From the NCBI GenBank assembly GCA_023416855.1, contig JAEZGU010000016.1, positions 1 through 15,956 of the forward strand: a stretch of DNA of 15,956 nt, in the 5' to 3' direction. Origin of the DNA: Bacillota bacterium. Lineage in GTDB: Bacteria; Bacillota; Clostridia; Tissierellales; Sedimentibacteraceae. The notes beneath the pieces are model-generated. The model had not been told where the DNA came from. It did no database searches and worked only from the letters and a program-made list of their open reading frames with translations. Both the position numbers and the translations under genes were made by a program. Within the stretch, counting starts at the first letter, position 1; each line of letters opens with the position of its first letter. This document shows, piece after piece, positions 1-7,845 of the stretch.

Positions 1-222
1 GTCGAAGGCTGTGTTGGTAAAAAAGTAAAATTTAAAGTACGAAAAGGGAAAAGCAGATCGCATATTAAAGAAGGAGTAATTGCTGATACGTATCCATCAA
101 TTTTTACTGTCCACGTGGAAAATAACGGACTTAGGAGAGTAGTTTCATTTAACTATATTGACATTTTGACCAACTACGTTGAGTTTTACATATGTGATGA
201 AGAAGAAAGACAAATCGTGTAA
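1..222 (+). CDS. veg: Veg family protein (5'-truncated by the window)
   Basis: Frame 1 is open from the first base to TAA at 220-222 and gives 73 residues with no start in view. The translation contains GKKVKFKVRKGKSRSHIKEG, then a stretch with TYPSIF, RRVVSFNYIDILT and VEFYI. This matches the Veg family (DUF1021) of Firmicutes: B. subtilis Veg has the same order of a basic GxRK segment, AETYPSVF, VSYSYADILT and a VEL tail. About 10-15 N-terminal residues should be missing. Veg is a small protein of about 85 residues linked in B. subtilis to biofilm matrix expression; its molecular role is not settled. A terminator follows directly, so this is the end of its transcript. The family assignment is strong; the function in this organism is inferred. 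Confidence 0.88.
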   Translation, partial: VEGCVGKKVKFKVRKGKSRSHIKEGVIADTYPSIFTVHVENNGLRRVVSFNYIDILTNYVEFYICDEEERQIV

Positions 223-233
223 ATATGGACTAA

Positions 234-288
234 AAATAAAGTTAGCTTGGGATAATAGATAAAACTACAAGTTTAGCTTTATTTTTTT
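234..288 (+). terminator. Intrinsic terminator after veg
   Basis: AAATAAAG (234-241) pairs with CTTTATTT (277-284). The stem continues inward for a few pairs including G-U wobbles (TTAG against TTTAG), and a T run lies at 282-288. The loop is long (about 25 nt) and the stem AT-rich, so the terminator is plausible but weaker than the others here. Confidence 0.55.
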
Positions 289-297
289 ATTTTATTT

Positions 298-306
298 TGT
301 TATACT
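298..306 (+). promoter_or_regulatory. Extended -10 promoter for the phosphoesterase
   Basis: TG at 298-299, one base, then TATACT at 301-306 form an extended -10 element. The predicted start is near 313, giving a leader of about 23 nt before the GTG at 336. No good -35 hexamer is seen (the region is T-rich), which is tolerated by extended -10 promoters. It is inferred from sequence only. Confidence 0.4.
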
Positions 307-335
307 CAAAATGAATATTGTCAGGGAGTACTAAA

Positions 336-1172
336 GTGAGAAAAGTAATTAGCTTTATTTTATTAATTATCATAACAATTTGTTTTGTTTTTATATATGC
401 ACGATTTGTTGAACCTAATTTGTTAACAGTTAGGTATGAGAACATCAGTAGTAATTTTCTAAATGAAAATGTAAAAAAATTAAAAGTACTTCAATTTTCT
501 GATACGCATTTATCAAGCCATTTCAATGAAAACGACCTAATAAAGGCAGTTGATAGAATCAATGATGAAAAACCTCACATTGTTGTTTTCAATGGAGATT
601 TAATAGATGAATTCAATAAATATGAAAACAAAGATAGTATATATAAAATATGGGAAATATTGAATACAATTGAAGCACCCTTAGGTAAATATGCTGTATA
701 CGGCAATCATGATTATGGAGGCGGAGCAGAGAGAGTATATGAACAAATTATGATAAATAGTGGATTTGCATTACTAAAAAATGAAAATATATTTTTGAAA
801 GATTACAATATAAATATTATAGGTATGGATGATTCTATATTTGGTAATTATGACAGAGAATCAGTTGTAGAAATGCTTTATGAAGACAGCTATAATATAG
901 TTTTAAGCCATGAGCCTGATGTAATAAGTTTTTTGTTAGAATATAATATTGATTTGTTTTTATCAGGACACAGTCACGGAGGACAGATAAACTTACCTTT
1001 TATAAACTCCTTACCATTATTGGCTAAGAAATATACAAGAGGACTGTATAGTTTTGAAAATTACAGACAGACTAATTTGTATGTAAATATAGGCTTAGGA
1101 ACTTCTCAAATTCCAATGAGATTTATGGCACCACCGGAACTTTCCATAATTATATTGAACAGAGAACAATGA
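336..1172 (+). CDS. Membrane-anchored metallophosphoesterase (YkuE/YaeI-like)
   Basis: The calcineurin-like metallophosphoesterase fold is shown by its metal-ligand motifs in order: SDTH (D56, H58), NGD (D88), GNHD (N124, H125), SHEPD (H192) and GHSHGG (H212, H214). Residues 4-22 are a single hydrophobic helix after a short basic N-terminus, so the catalytic domain should sit outside the membrane. Length (278 aa) and layout resemble B. subtilis YkuE and E. coli YaeI. YkuE is a twin-arginine exported wall protein and YaeI has been linked to UDP-sugar/lipid A-type diphosphate cleavage; this protein lacks an RR motif and its substrate cannot be read from sequence. I chose GTG 336 because AGGGAG (323-328) lies 7 nt upstream. 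An in-frame TTG at 318 would add six residues and has no ribosome site. The gene is monocistronic, between terminators, and converges on another phosphoesterase. Confidence 0.85.
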   Translation: MRKVISFILLIIITICFVFIYARFVEPNLLTVRYENISSNFLNENVKKLKVLQFSDTHLSSHFNENDLIKAVDRINDEKPHIVVFNGDLIDEFNKYENKDSIYKIWEILNTIEAPLGKYAVYGNHDYGGGAERVYEQIMINSGFALLKNENIFLKDYNINIIGMDDSIFGNYDRESVVEMLYEDSYNIVLSHEPDVISFLLEYNIDLFLSGHSHGGQINLPFINSLPLLAKKYTRGLYSFENYRQTNLYVNIGLGTSQIPMRFMAPPELSIIILNREQ

Positions 1173-1182
1173 ACAGATAAAT

Positions 1183-1210
1183 AAAGGATTTGTGCATGCA
1201 CAAATCCTTT
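1183..1210. terminator. Perfect palindromic bidirectional terminator
   Basis: AAAGGATTTGTGCA (1183-1196) is followed immediately by its exact reverse complement, TGCACAAATCCTTT (1197-1210). It lies between two convergent genes whose stop codons are 10 bases away on each side. Short T runs follow the + strand copy (ATTATTTTTA). Position and symmetry indicate one hairpin that ends both transcripts. Confidence 0.75.
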
Positions 1211-1220
1211 ATTATTTTTA

Positions 1221-2978
1221 TTATTTAGTTGGTACTTTTATTGCTTGACTTGGGAATATTAAGTGTGGATTAGCTAAATTGTTGTATTTCGCTAATTCTT
1301 CCCATGCAATGTTGTATTTTTCCGCGATTTTCCATAAAACATCACCCGGTACTACTATGTAAATTACTTCTGTAGGAACAGGTTCAACAGGTATTGGTTC
1401 AACAGGTGTTGGTTCAACAGGCGCAGGCTCAACAGGTGTTGGTTCAGGTGTTTCTTCCACAACTGTTTCTTTTACAGTAATTCTTCCAGTAACCTCGCTA
1501 CCCTTTGTTCCGTTAGCATTTAAATAATCTGCAAACACTTCTTCATATGTACCTACTTCACCGTATATAGGATAATTTTTAAATACTTCATATCCATCTC
1601 CGCCTATGCCCAAGAAATCATTAATTGCTACAGTATACTCTGCGTCATTATTTAGTGGATTGCCACCAACAGTAACTTCAATAACTCTTGAACCAACTTC
1701 TTTTGAAGGATCAAATGCAAAAGACATACCGCTTACATGTAAAAATCCACCTTGAGTAGCTGGATATCCGCTTACTGAATGCTCTAAAACCTTAATTAAA
1801 TCTTCTCCGGTAATTTTCTTAACCTGAACAGTATTACCAAATGGGAATAGTTCTGCTAATCTACCAAATGTTATATCTCCTACTTCAAGAGAAACTCTTA
1901 TATTTCCACCATTAACAAATCCAATATCTGATCCTGCAGCAGCTCTGACAGCATCTGCAGATAAGTTACCAAGATTAGTTTCTTTTGTTCTTACGTTTTC
2001 TCTTGCCCCATCTAAGAATACATCAGTTGTAGCTACGACTTTACTGAAAGTTTCTTTATTAGCTTCGTTTATATCTTCTATTATTTTAGCTACGTCAGGA
2101 TCTTCGGTAGTTTCTTTTACTGCAGCAGCAGAAACCAACTCAGCCTTTTTGTTTATAATTTGGCCATTCTGAATATCTATAGTTACTATACCTAAATTTT
2201 GACCATAGTTTCCTGTTTGTGCTATAAGTGTGTTATTTACTAATAAACCGTCTTCCAAAATAGTATGACTGTGACCATCTATAATAACATCTATTCCTTC
2301 AACACTTTCTGCAATTTGCTTTGAGGTTATTACTGAACTTTCATCTAATCCAATATGTGCAAGTGCAATTATAACATCAGTTTTATCCTTCAACTCTTCT
2401 ACCATTTTCTTTGATATTTCTATAGAATCATCAAATTTTATACCAACTACATTGTCAGGACTAGTTTTGTATGATGTTTCAGGAGTTGTTAATCCAAATA
2501 TTCCTACATTTAAGCCACCTATTTCTTTAATTACATAAGGAGTAAATAAGCTTTCTCCATTTTCTTTAAAAACATTGGCACTTATCATTTCAACATTAGA
2601 TAAGTCTCTTAATTGCAGTAATCTTTCTTGACCATAATTAAAATCATGATTTCCTAATGTCATGTAATCATATCCTGCAGCTTCTAATACTTTAAGAGAA
2701 TTTTCACCTTTGCTAATGTTTACAATAGGCATACCGTGCAGTGTATCTCCTGCATCAAGGACTAATGTATTAGGATTTATCTCTTTTGTCTCTTTAATAA
2801 GCGTTGCAATTTTAGCAAATCCTATTTCGTTATCTGTGCCTACTAATCTTGCGTGTGTATCATTAGTGTGGATAATAGTAATTCTTGTAGTTTCTATGTT
2901 GTCAGTTGCGAACGCGGAGCTGAAACTGCTTAGAATTAATAATGTAACTAAAACTAAACTTAAAACTCTTTTTTTCAT
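1221..2978 (-). CDS. Secreted 5'-nucleotidase/cyclic phosphodiesterase with LysM domain
   Basis: This is a 585-aa exported enzyme of the UshA/YfkN 5'-nucleotidase family, which removes phosphate from nucleotides (often also 2',3'-cyclic nucleotides) outside the cell to release nucleosides and phosphate. A signal peptide ends at about A24 (SAFA). The metallophosphoesterase domain (about 31-285) has TNDTH (D40, H42), AGDT (D78), GNHD (N110, H111), AHIG (H208) and GHSHT (H236, H238). The C-terminal nucleotidase domain (about 312-500) has NGGNIR (356-361), FPFGNT and GIGGDGY (457-463), which form the base-binding region. A Pro/Glu-rich linker of VEPxP units (about 508-536) leads to one LysM domain (538-583), which binds peptidoglycan. 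The enzyme is therefore probably held in the wall. Start: AGGAGG is 6-7 nt upstream of ATG at 2978. All catalytic motifs are intact; the exact substrate is unknown. Confidence 0.92.
   Translation of the reverse strand: MKKRVLSLVLVTLLILSSFSSAFATDNIETTRITIIHTNDTHARLVGTDNEIGFAKIATLIKETKEINPNTLVLDAGDTLHGMPIVNISKGENSLKVLEAAGYDYMTLGNHDFNYGQERLLQLRDLSNVEMISANVFKENGESLFTPYVIKEIGGLNVGIFGLTTPETSYKTSPDNVVGIKFDDSIEISKKMVEELKDKTDVIIALAHIGLDESSVITSKQIAESVEGIDVIIDGHSHTILEDGLLVNNTLIAQTGNYGQNLGIVTIDIQNGQIINKKAELVSAAAVKETTEDPDVAKIIEDINEANKETFSKVVATTDVFLDGARENVRTKETNLGNLSADAVRAAAGSDIGFVNGGNIRVSLEVGDITFGRLAELFPFGNTVQVKKITGEDLIKVLEHSVSGYPATQGGFLHVSGMSFAFDPSKEVGSRVIEVTVGGNPLNNDAEYTVAINDFLGIGGDGYEVFKNYPIYGEVGTYEEVFADYLNANGTKGSEVTGRITVKETVVEETPEPTPVEPAPVEPTPVEPIPVEPVPTEVIYIVVPGDVLWKIAEKYNIAWEELAKYNNLANPHLIFPSQAIKVPTK
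1381..1449. repeat. 15-bp tandem repeat encoding the VEPxP linker
   Basis: On the + strand, GGTTCAACAGGTATT and close variants repeat at 1381, 1396, 1411 and 1426, with a partial copy at 1441. Each unit encodes one Val-Glu-Pro-x-Pro block of the nucleotidase linker on the - strand. The differences between copies are few. The unit length is a multiple of three, so expansion or contraction would change linker length without breaking the frame. Confidence 0.9.
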
Positions 2979-3002
2979 ACTCTTTCCTCCTAATATTTTA
3001 AA

Positions 3003-3034
3003 AAAAGAACTTCTATATGATATGAAGTTCTTTT
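3003..3034 (-). terminator. Intrinsic terminator after the HD-GYP gene
   Basis: Read on the - strand, AAAAGAACTTC (3034-3024) pairs with GAAGTTCTTTT (3013-3003) around a 10-base loop, followed by more T. It begins 38 bases beyond the stop of the HD-GYP gene and ends before the nucleotidase ribosome site, so the two - strand genes are probably separate transcripts. No convincing promoter could be picked for the nucleotidase in the short remaining space. Confidence 0.8.
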
Positions 3035-3071
3035 AATAATATACCCCTGTCCAAGTTTATTAATCTATTTT

Positions 3072-4133
3072 TTATGCAATTATTGTTACATTCATATAAT
3101 GTTGATTTTTAAATAAATCTATTTCTTCTCCTGTAGTATTGTCAGGATTTAATAATCTTATAATAGGTCTTAAATTGTTTTCTATATTATTTTTTATAAC
3201 AACACCTGTCTTATTATTGCTTAATTTAATATATGTACCCACAGGAAAAGCAACTACATTTTTTAGAAATACAGTTAAAATTTCATAATCAAAATGTTTC
3301 TCAGCGTTACCCATTAAGTATTCCATAACTTCAGGAGGGAAACATGGTTTTCTATATGAACGGTTAGAGGTTAGGGCGTGATATACATCACAAATAGATA
3401 AAATCCTACCATACAAGCTGATATTTTTCCCCTTTTTGCCATATGGATAACCTGTTCCGTCAAATTTTTCATGGTGTGATACTATTCCTTCAAGGATTTC
3501 TTTAGATACGCGGCCCTTTAACATATTTATAGCCACAAATGGATGAGTTTTCATGATTTTATATTCATTTTCTGTAAGCTTGCTTGTTTTGTTAATGATG
3601 TCTTTAGATATTACAGTCTTGCCTATGTCGTGTAAAAATCCTGCCATACCCAAGTCATGTAGCATTTCAGTCTTTAGCCCCAAGGATATTCCTGTTGAAA
3701 TGCTTAGATTTGCAACACTTAAACAGTGTTGGTAAGTGTATTCATCATGATTTCTAAAAATCATAATATTGTTAGTAAGTTCTTTTTTGTATAATAAATC
3801 GGATACTAATTCTTCTACTACTTCTGAGAATATACTTATGGATTCACTTGTTACTTTTCCGTTATTGTAATCCAAACTGGTGTAGAAATTTTTAATTTCA
3901 GACAGAGCTTTTGTTTCTAATTCTTTATCTAATTCCGGCTCTAAGATTAAATCACTGAAGGCTTTACCTTTTATATAGGCTCCATCAAAATCATACAATG
4001 AAATTTTATTGATATAAAATTGATTTAATACTTGTCCTTCAACAAGAAGTACATCATTATTCTCATTATCACTTAAAATAAGATCTGCTGCTAATATCAT
4101 GCCTGGTTTTAGATTACTTTTATCAACGAACAT
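3072..4133 (-). CDS. HD-GYP domain protein, cyclic-di-GMP phosphodiesterase
   Basis: This is a 353-aa cytoplasmic protein predicted to break down cyclic di-GMP. The N-terminal part (1-110) resembles the short domain that begins many HD-GYP proteins (NLKPGMILAADL). The HD-GYP domain (about 128-265) carries H136, the HD pair H168-D169 in FLHDIGK, H197 in THP, HHE at 220-222, the GYP signature DGTGYP (225-230) and D249 in ICDVYHALTSNRSYR. These metal and substrate ligands are all present, so the enzyme is expected to be active. There is no receiver domain or membrane segment, so the input signal is not visible. A short C-terminal domain follows (about 290-353), with GTYIKLSNNKTGVV as in related clostridial proteins. 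Start: AAGGAGAG lies about 7 nt upstream of ATG at 4133. A TATAAT at 4176-4171 on the - strand may be its -10 box, with a poor -35. Confidence 0.9.
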   Translation of the reverse strand: MFVDKSNLKPGMILAADLILSDNENNDVLLVEGQVLNQFYINKISLYDFDGAYIKGKAFSDLILEPELDKELETKALSEIKNFYTSLDYNNGKVTSESISIFSEVVEELVSDLLYKKELTNNIMIFRNHDEYTYQHCLSVANLSISTGISLGLKTEMLHDLGMAGFLHDIGKTVISKDIINKTSKLTENEYKIMKTHPFVAINMLKGRVSKEILEGIVSHHEKFDGTGYPYGKKGKNISLYGRILSICDVYHALTSNRSYRKPCFPPEVMEYLMGNAEKHFDYEILTVFLKNVVAFPVGTYIKLSNNKTGVVIKNNIENNLRPIIRLLNPDNTTGEEIDLFKNQHYMNVTIIA

Positions 4134-4233
4134 AACGGCTCTCTCCTTTGAATAAGTATATAATAATACTATTATAACATAATTTAAATAAGTTTTACAT
4201 ATTTTTACAAAATAAATTTTTAAAAAGTTAGAG

Positions 4234-4261
4234 TTGACAAAAGAATAAATAATAATATAAT
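4234..4261 (+). promoter_or_regulatory. Sigma-A promoter of the proS T-box leader
   Basis: A perfect TTGACA at 4234-4239 and a perfect TATAAT at 4256-4261 are separated by 16 bases. The start is expected near 4268, which places the whole T-box leader inside the transcript. Confidence 0.85.
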
Positions 4262-4267
4262 ATATAT

Positions 4268-4465
4268 TAAATTTAATATAAACTGTGATAAGAAATAGTA
4301 TTTATGCATGGTCTAAAGAGAGAAAGCTATTGGTGTGAGGCTTTTGTCCCTCTGTATAAAGAACCCGTCTTTGAGTTATTTTCCAAATGAGATGCTGCTA
4401 CATTGCAGTAAATAGAGTGGTACCGCGGAATTCCGCCTCTAAGTATAGAGGCGGTTTATTTATTT
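4268..4465 (+). promoter_or_regulatory. T-box leader, probably proline-specific
   Basis: The leader senses uncharged tRNA and lets transcription continue into the synthetase gene. The diagnostic T-box core AGAGTGGTACCGCGG is at 4414-4428. In its TGGT, the T would pair with a discriminator A, as expected for tRNA-Pro. Stem I features upstream include the AGAGAG motif (about 4317-4322), GGTG (4332-4335), and GAA-CCC-G followed by TCTTTGAGT (4361-4375). By analogy with B. subtilis tyrS (GAA-UAC-A before CUCCUGAG), the specifier is CCC at 4364-4366, a proline codon that matches the downstream gene. The antiterminator pairs AGAG (4414-4417) with CTCT (4437-4440) and GCGG (4425-4428) with CCGC (4433-4436), and is exclusive with the terminator. 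The leader looks intact although the gene behind it carries a stop codon. Confidence 0.93.
4433..4464 (+). terminator. Regulated terminator of the T-box
   Basis: CCGCCTCT (4433-4440) pairs exactly with AGAGGCGG (4447-4454) across a 6-base loop and is followed by TTTATTTATTT. Its left arm is shared with the antiterminator, as in all T-box leaders. Confidence 0.9.
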
Positions 4466-4481
4466 ATAAGGGAGAGATATT

Positions 4482-5927
4482 ATGGCTAAAAAAGAAAAAG
4501 ATTTTGTAAAAGAAATTACACCTATGGAAGAGGACTTCAGCAGATGGTATACAGATGTAATATTGAAAAATGAATTGGTTGATTATTCTCCTGTTAAAGG
4601 ATTTATGGTAATAAGACCTTATGGTTATGCATTGTGGGAGAAAATCCAGGAATTTGCTGATGAGAAATTTAAAGCAACAGGACACAAAAACATGTATTTT
4701 CCATTATTAATTCCTGAAAGCTTGCTAGTAAAAGAAAAGGAACACGTTGAGGGATTTGCTCCTGAAGTAGCTTGGGTTACACATGGAGGTAATCAAGAAT
4801 TAGCAGAAAGATTAGTAGTTAGACCTACATCTGAAACAATTATATGTCATATGTATGCAAAATGGTTAAACTCATACAGAGATTTACCATATTTATATAA
4901 TCAGTGGTGTAGTGTAGTAAGATGGGTATAAGCAACAAGACCATTTTTGAGATCTTCTGAATTTTTATGGCTGGAAGGTCATACACTTCATGAAACTGAA
5001 GAAGAAGCACAAGCAGAAACACTTCAAATGCTTGATATATATAGACAGGTTGCTGAGGATCTAATGGCTATGCCTGTAGTAGTGGGACAAAAAAGTGAAA
5101 AAGAGAAATTTGCCGGAGCACATGCGACTTATACCATGGAAGCATTGATGCATGATGGTCAAGCATTGCAGGCAGGAACATCTCATAATTTAGGCCAGCA
5201 TTTTACTAAAGCATTTGAAATAAAATTCCAAGGTAGAGATGGTAAAGAGCAATTTCCATACCATACTTCATGGGGAATTTCTACAAGATTAATAGGCGGG
5301 CTTATAATGGTTCATTCAGATAACAGGGGTCTTGTTTTACCACCAAGAATGGCACCAACACAGGTAGTTATAATTCCTATTGCTCAAAAGAAAGAAGGTG
5401 TATTAGAAAAAGCCAATGCACTTTATGATAGCTTAAAATCAAAAGGAATAAGGGTTGAATTAGATGACAGCACAGAAAACTCTCCAGGATGGAAATTTAA
5501 CCAATATGAAATGAAGGGATATCCAATTCGTATAGAAATAGGACCTAAAGATATAGAAAACAATCAGGCAGTTGCAGTTAGAAGAGATAAATTAGAGAAA
5601 GAATTTATTTCTCTTGATAATATTGAAAATACAATTGCAGAAATGCTTGATACAATGCAAAATGATATGTTCGAAAAAGCAAAAGCCCACAGAGAAGCAA
5701 ACACATATAAAGTTAAGAATTATGAGCAATACAAAAAAGAGCTTCCAAATCGTCCTGGATTTGCAAAAATGATGTGGTGTGGCGAAAGAGAATGTGAAGA
5801 TAAATTAAAAGAGGAAACAGGTGCAACAATTAGATGCATTCCTTTTGAGCAAGAAAATTTAGGAGACAAATGCCATATTTGCGGAAAGCCTGCTAAGCAT
5901 ATGATATATGCTGCAAGAGCATATTAA
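4482..5927 (+). pseudogene. proS: Prolyl-tRNA synthetase, archaeal type, interrupted by in-frame TAA
   Basis: The frame opened by ATG 4482 (GGAGAG at 4471-4476) would encode 481 residues that charge tRNA-Pro. It matches the short archaeal/eukaryal-type ProRS, without the insertion domain of the longer bacterial form. Visible parts are the catalytic core with RPTSET, NQWCSVVRW, TRPFLR and GISTRLIGG; the anticodon-binding domain (about 285-400); and a C-terminal zinc domain with cysteines in CGEREC and CHIC, ending in Tyr. Codon 150 (4929-4931) is TAA, giving RW-V-stop-A-TRPFLR where relatives read RWE(M/K)xTRPFLR. The downstream part (4932-5927) stays in the same frame and has the expected length, so there is no indel. 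The motif 2 Glu is Val, and FLWQEGHT reads FLWLEGHT. No ribosome site precedes the TTG at 4947, so a separate second product is unlikely. It may be a recent pseudogene or a sequencing or assembly error. The intact T-box argues that inactivation, if real, is recent. Confidence 0.85.
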
Positions 5928-5945
5928 TAACTAATGTGAGATTTG

Positions 5946-5978
5946 TGTGACAGTTAATGATATTAACTGTCACATTTT
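5946..5978. terminator. Terminator between proS and the metal ATPase gene
   Basis: TGTGACAGTTAA (5946-5957) and TTAACTGTCACA (5963-5974) form a perfect 12-bp stem with a 5-base loop, followed by TTTT. It sits between convergent genes and probably serves both, with the better T run for the + strand. Confidence 0.85.
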
Positions 5979-5991
5979 CATCTATTTTCAT

Positions 5992-7845
5992 TTATGCTTT
6001 GAATTTTATTAATCTCATTGCGTTTAGAATAACTACAAGAATACTTGCTTCATGAATGAACATTCCTGATGCCAAGTGAACACCACCCATTAAAACACCT
6101 ACTAACAATACAAATACTGTAGCTACTGCGATAAATATATTTTGCTTCATATTTCTAATAGTTGCTTTAGATAAAGAGTAAGCGTGTGAGAATTGTAGAA
6201 GCTTATCTGCCATTAATACAACATCTGCAGTTTCCATGGAAACATCTGTTCCACCTTCACCCATGGCTAAACCAATATCAGCTGTAGCTATTGCCGGTGC
6301 ATCATTAATACCGTCCCCTGCCATTGCAACCATTCTACCTTCACCCTTTAATTTTTTAACATATTCTACCTTGTTTTGTGGGAGAAGCTCGGCGTAAAAT
6401 TCATCAAGCTCCAATTGTTTAGCTACAAGCTCAGCAGTATGTCTGTTATCTCCTGTCAGCATTATTATTTTCCTAACTCCATTTTTTCTCATTTGAGTTA
6501 GAGCAATTTTAGCATCATCACGTATTTTATCAGCTATAGAGAATATCCCTGCAATTTCGCCATCAATTGCTGCAAATATTGCAGTGTTACCTTTCTTTTC
6601 ACGTCCAATTGCATATTCTGATATTTCATTTGATACTGTAATGTTTTCAGCATCCATTAATTTTCTGTTACCAACAACTAAATTTTTACCTTCGACTTTT
6701 GCAATAATTCCGTTACCTTTAATAACTTCATAGTTTTCAGGTTCATTACTTAAATCAATTTTTCTTAATTTTGCTTCCTTAACTATTGTTTGACCTAAAT
6801 GGTGTTCAGAAATTGTTTCAGCTTCAGCAACCAATTTTAGCAATTCATTTTCTTCAATATTATTAAATACCTTTATACCTGAAACTTCCGGTTTACCCTT
6901 TGTTAATGTACCTGTTTTGTCAAATACTAAAGTATCAACCTTAGAAAATCTATCCATTACGTCTCCGCCTTTTATTAAGACACCGTTTTTAGCACCGTTG
7001 CCGATACCTGCTACATTAGATACGGGAGCACCAATAACTAAAGCACCCGGGCATGCTATTACAAGAAATGTAATAGATAAATGAAGGTCTCTTGTAATTA
7101 AAAAAACTATTATTGACATAATCACAATGGCTGGAGTATAGAAATTAGCAAACTTATCTAAGAATCTCTGTGCCTTAGATTTAGCCTCTTGAGCCTCTTC
7201 AACTAATTCTATTATTTTAGCAAATGTTGTATCATCACCGACTTTTTCTGCTATCATCTCTATATATCCATTGTCAACAATTGTGCCACTAAACACTCTA
7301 TCATTTTCTTTTTTGGAAGCAGGAACTGATTCTCCTGTTATAGCCGCTTCGTTAATTGATGCTTTACCTGATACTATAATACCATCAACTGCAATTTTAC
7401 CACCTGAACGAACAATGATTCTGTCACCAACATTGACATCATCTACAGGAACATTGACTTCCTTGTTGTCTCTTATAACTGTTGCTTCTTGAGGAGCCAT
7501 TTCAATTAAATTTTTTAAAGATGAACGAGTTTTTTCCAAAGTACGTGCTTCTAAGTAAGCACCAAAGAGGAATAAGAATGTTACAACTGATGATTCAGTG
7601 TATTCTTTAAGAAATAATGCCCCTATAACTGCAATAGTAACTAAAAGTTCAATACTAAAAGCTTTCATGCGTAGTGCTTGCCATGCTTTAATTGCTATAG
7701 GTATGCCGGCTAATATTGAAGCAATTATCAACATTACATCTCTTACATTGCCCATTCCTGTCAATTTAATAATATATCCTAATACGATCAATATACCTGA
7801 AATTGCGGTTATATGATTTTTATAGCTATTTATTTTCTTTATCAT
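5992..7845 (-). CDS. P1B-type metal-transporting ATPase, P1B-4-like
   Basis: This 617-aa membrane pump probably exports a transition metal ion using ATP. It has TGES (170-173) in the actuator domain, DKTGT (309-313, phosphorylated D309), TGDN (464-467) and GDGINDAP (510-517). There is no N-terminal HMA domain or His-rich tail, and about six transmembrane helices are seen (near 12-30, 36-54, 66-98, 238-275, and two at 566-612), the plan of P1B-4 pumps such as B. subtilis PfeT/ZosA. Key metal-site motifs differ: the membrane motif is CPG (265-267) instead of CPC or SPC, the nucleotide-domain HP reads HH (348-349, SEHHLG), and the last helix has HEAS (598-601) where P1B-4 has HEGGT. I therefore do not assign a metal; iron, zinc, cobalt or manganese are possible. 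Start: AAGGAGAAG about 6 nt before ATG 7845. A - strand TATAAT (7883-7878) may be its -10. Confidence 0.88.
   Translation of the reverse strand: MIKKINSYKNHITAISGILIVLGYIIKLTGMGNVRDVMLIIASILAGIPIAIKAWQALRMKAFSIELLVTIAVIGALFLKEYTESSVVTFLFLFGAYLEARTLEKTRSSLKNLIEMAPQEATVIRDNKEVNVPVDDVNVGDRIIVRSGGKIAVDGIIVSGKASINEAAITGESVPASKKENDRVFSGTIVDNGYIEMIAEKVGDDTTFAKIIELVEEAQEAKSKAQRFLDKFANFYTPAIVIMSIIVFLITRDLHLSITFLVIACPGALVIGAPVSNVAGIGNGAKNGVLIKGGDVMDRFSKVDTLVFDKTGTLTKGKPEVSGIKVFNNIEENELLKLVAEAETISEHHLGQTIVKEAKLRKIDLSNEPENYEVIKGNGIIAKVEGKNLVVGNRKLMDAENITVSNEISEYAIGREKKGNTAIFAAIDGEIAGIFSIADKIRDDAKIALTQMRKNGVRKIIMLTGDNRHTAELVAKQLELDEFYAELLPQNKVEYVKKLKGEGRMVAMAGDGINDAPAIATADIGLAMGEGGTDVSMETADVVLMADKLLQFSHAYSLSKATIRNMKQNIFIAVATVFVLLVGVLMGGVHLASGMFIHEASILVVILNAMRLIKFKA

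Noticed and set aside
2710..3036. Plus-strand open frame overlapping the nucleotidase start
   Set aside because: It lies on the opposite strand of a well-supported gene with signal peptide and catalytic motifs, and has no ribosome site.
4929..4931. Recoding of the proS TAA as an extra amino acid
   Set aside because: Selenocysteine uses TGA and pyrrolysine TAG. TAA is used as a normal stop by other genes here (the efflux adaptor and pump), and no recoding stem is evident behind it.
4923..4945. Intron or mobile element insertion at the proS stop
   Set aside because: The frame and length are preserved and only about two codons differ, so nothing has been inserted.
4947..5927. A separate gene starting at TTG 4947
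   Set aside because: There is no ribosome binding site in the 15 bases after the stop, and the protein would begin in the middle of the catalytic core of ProRS.
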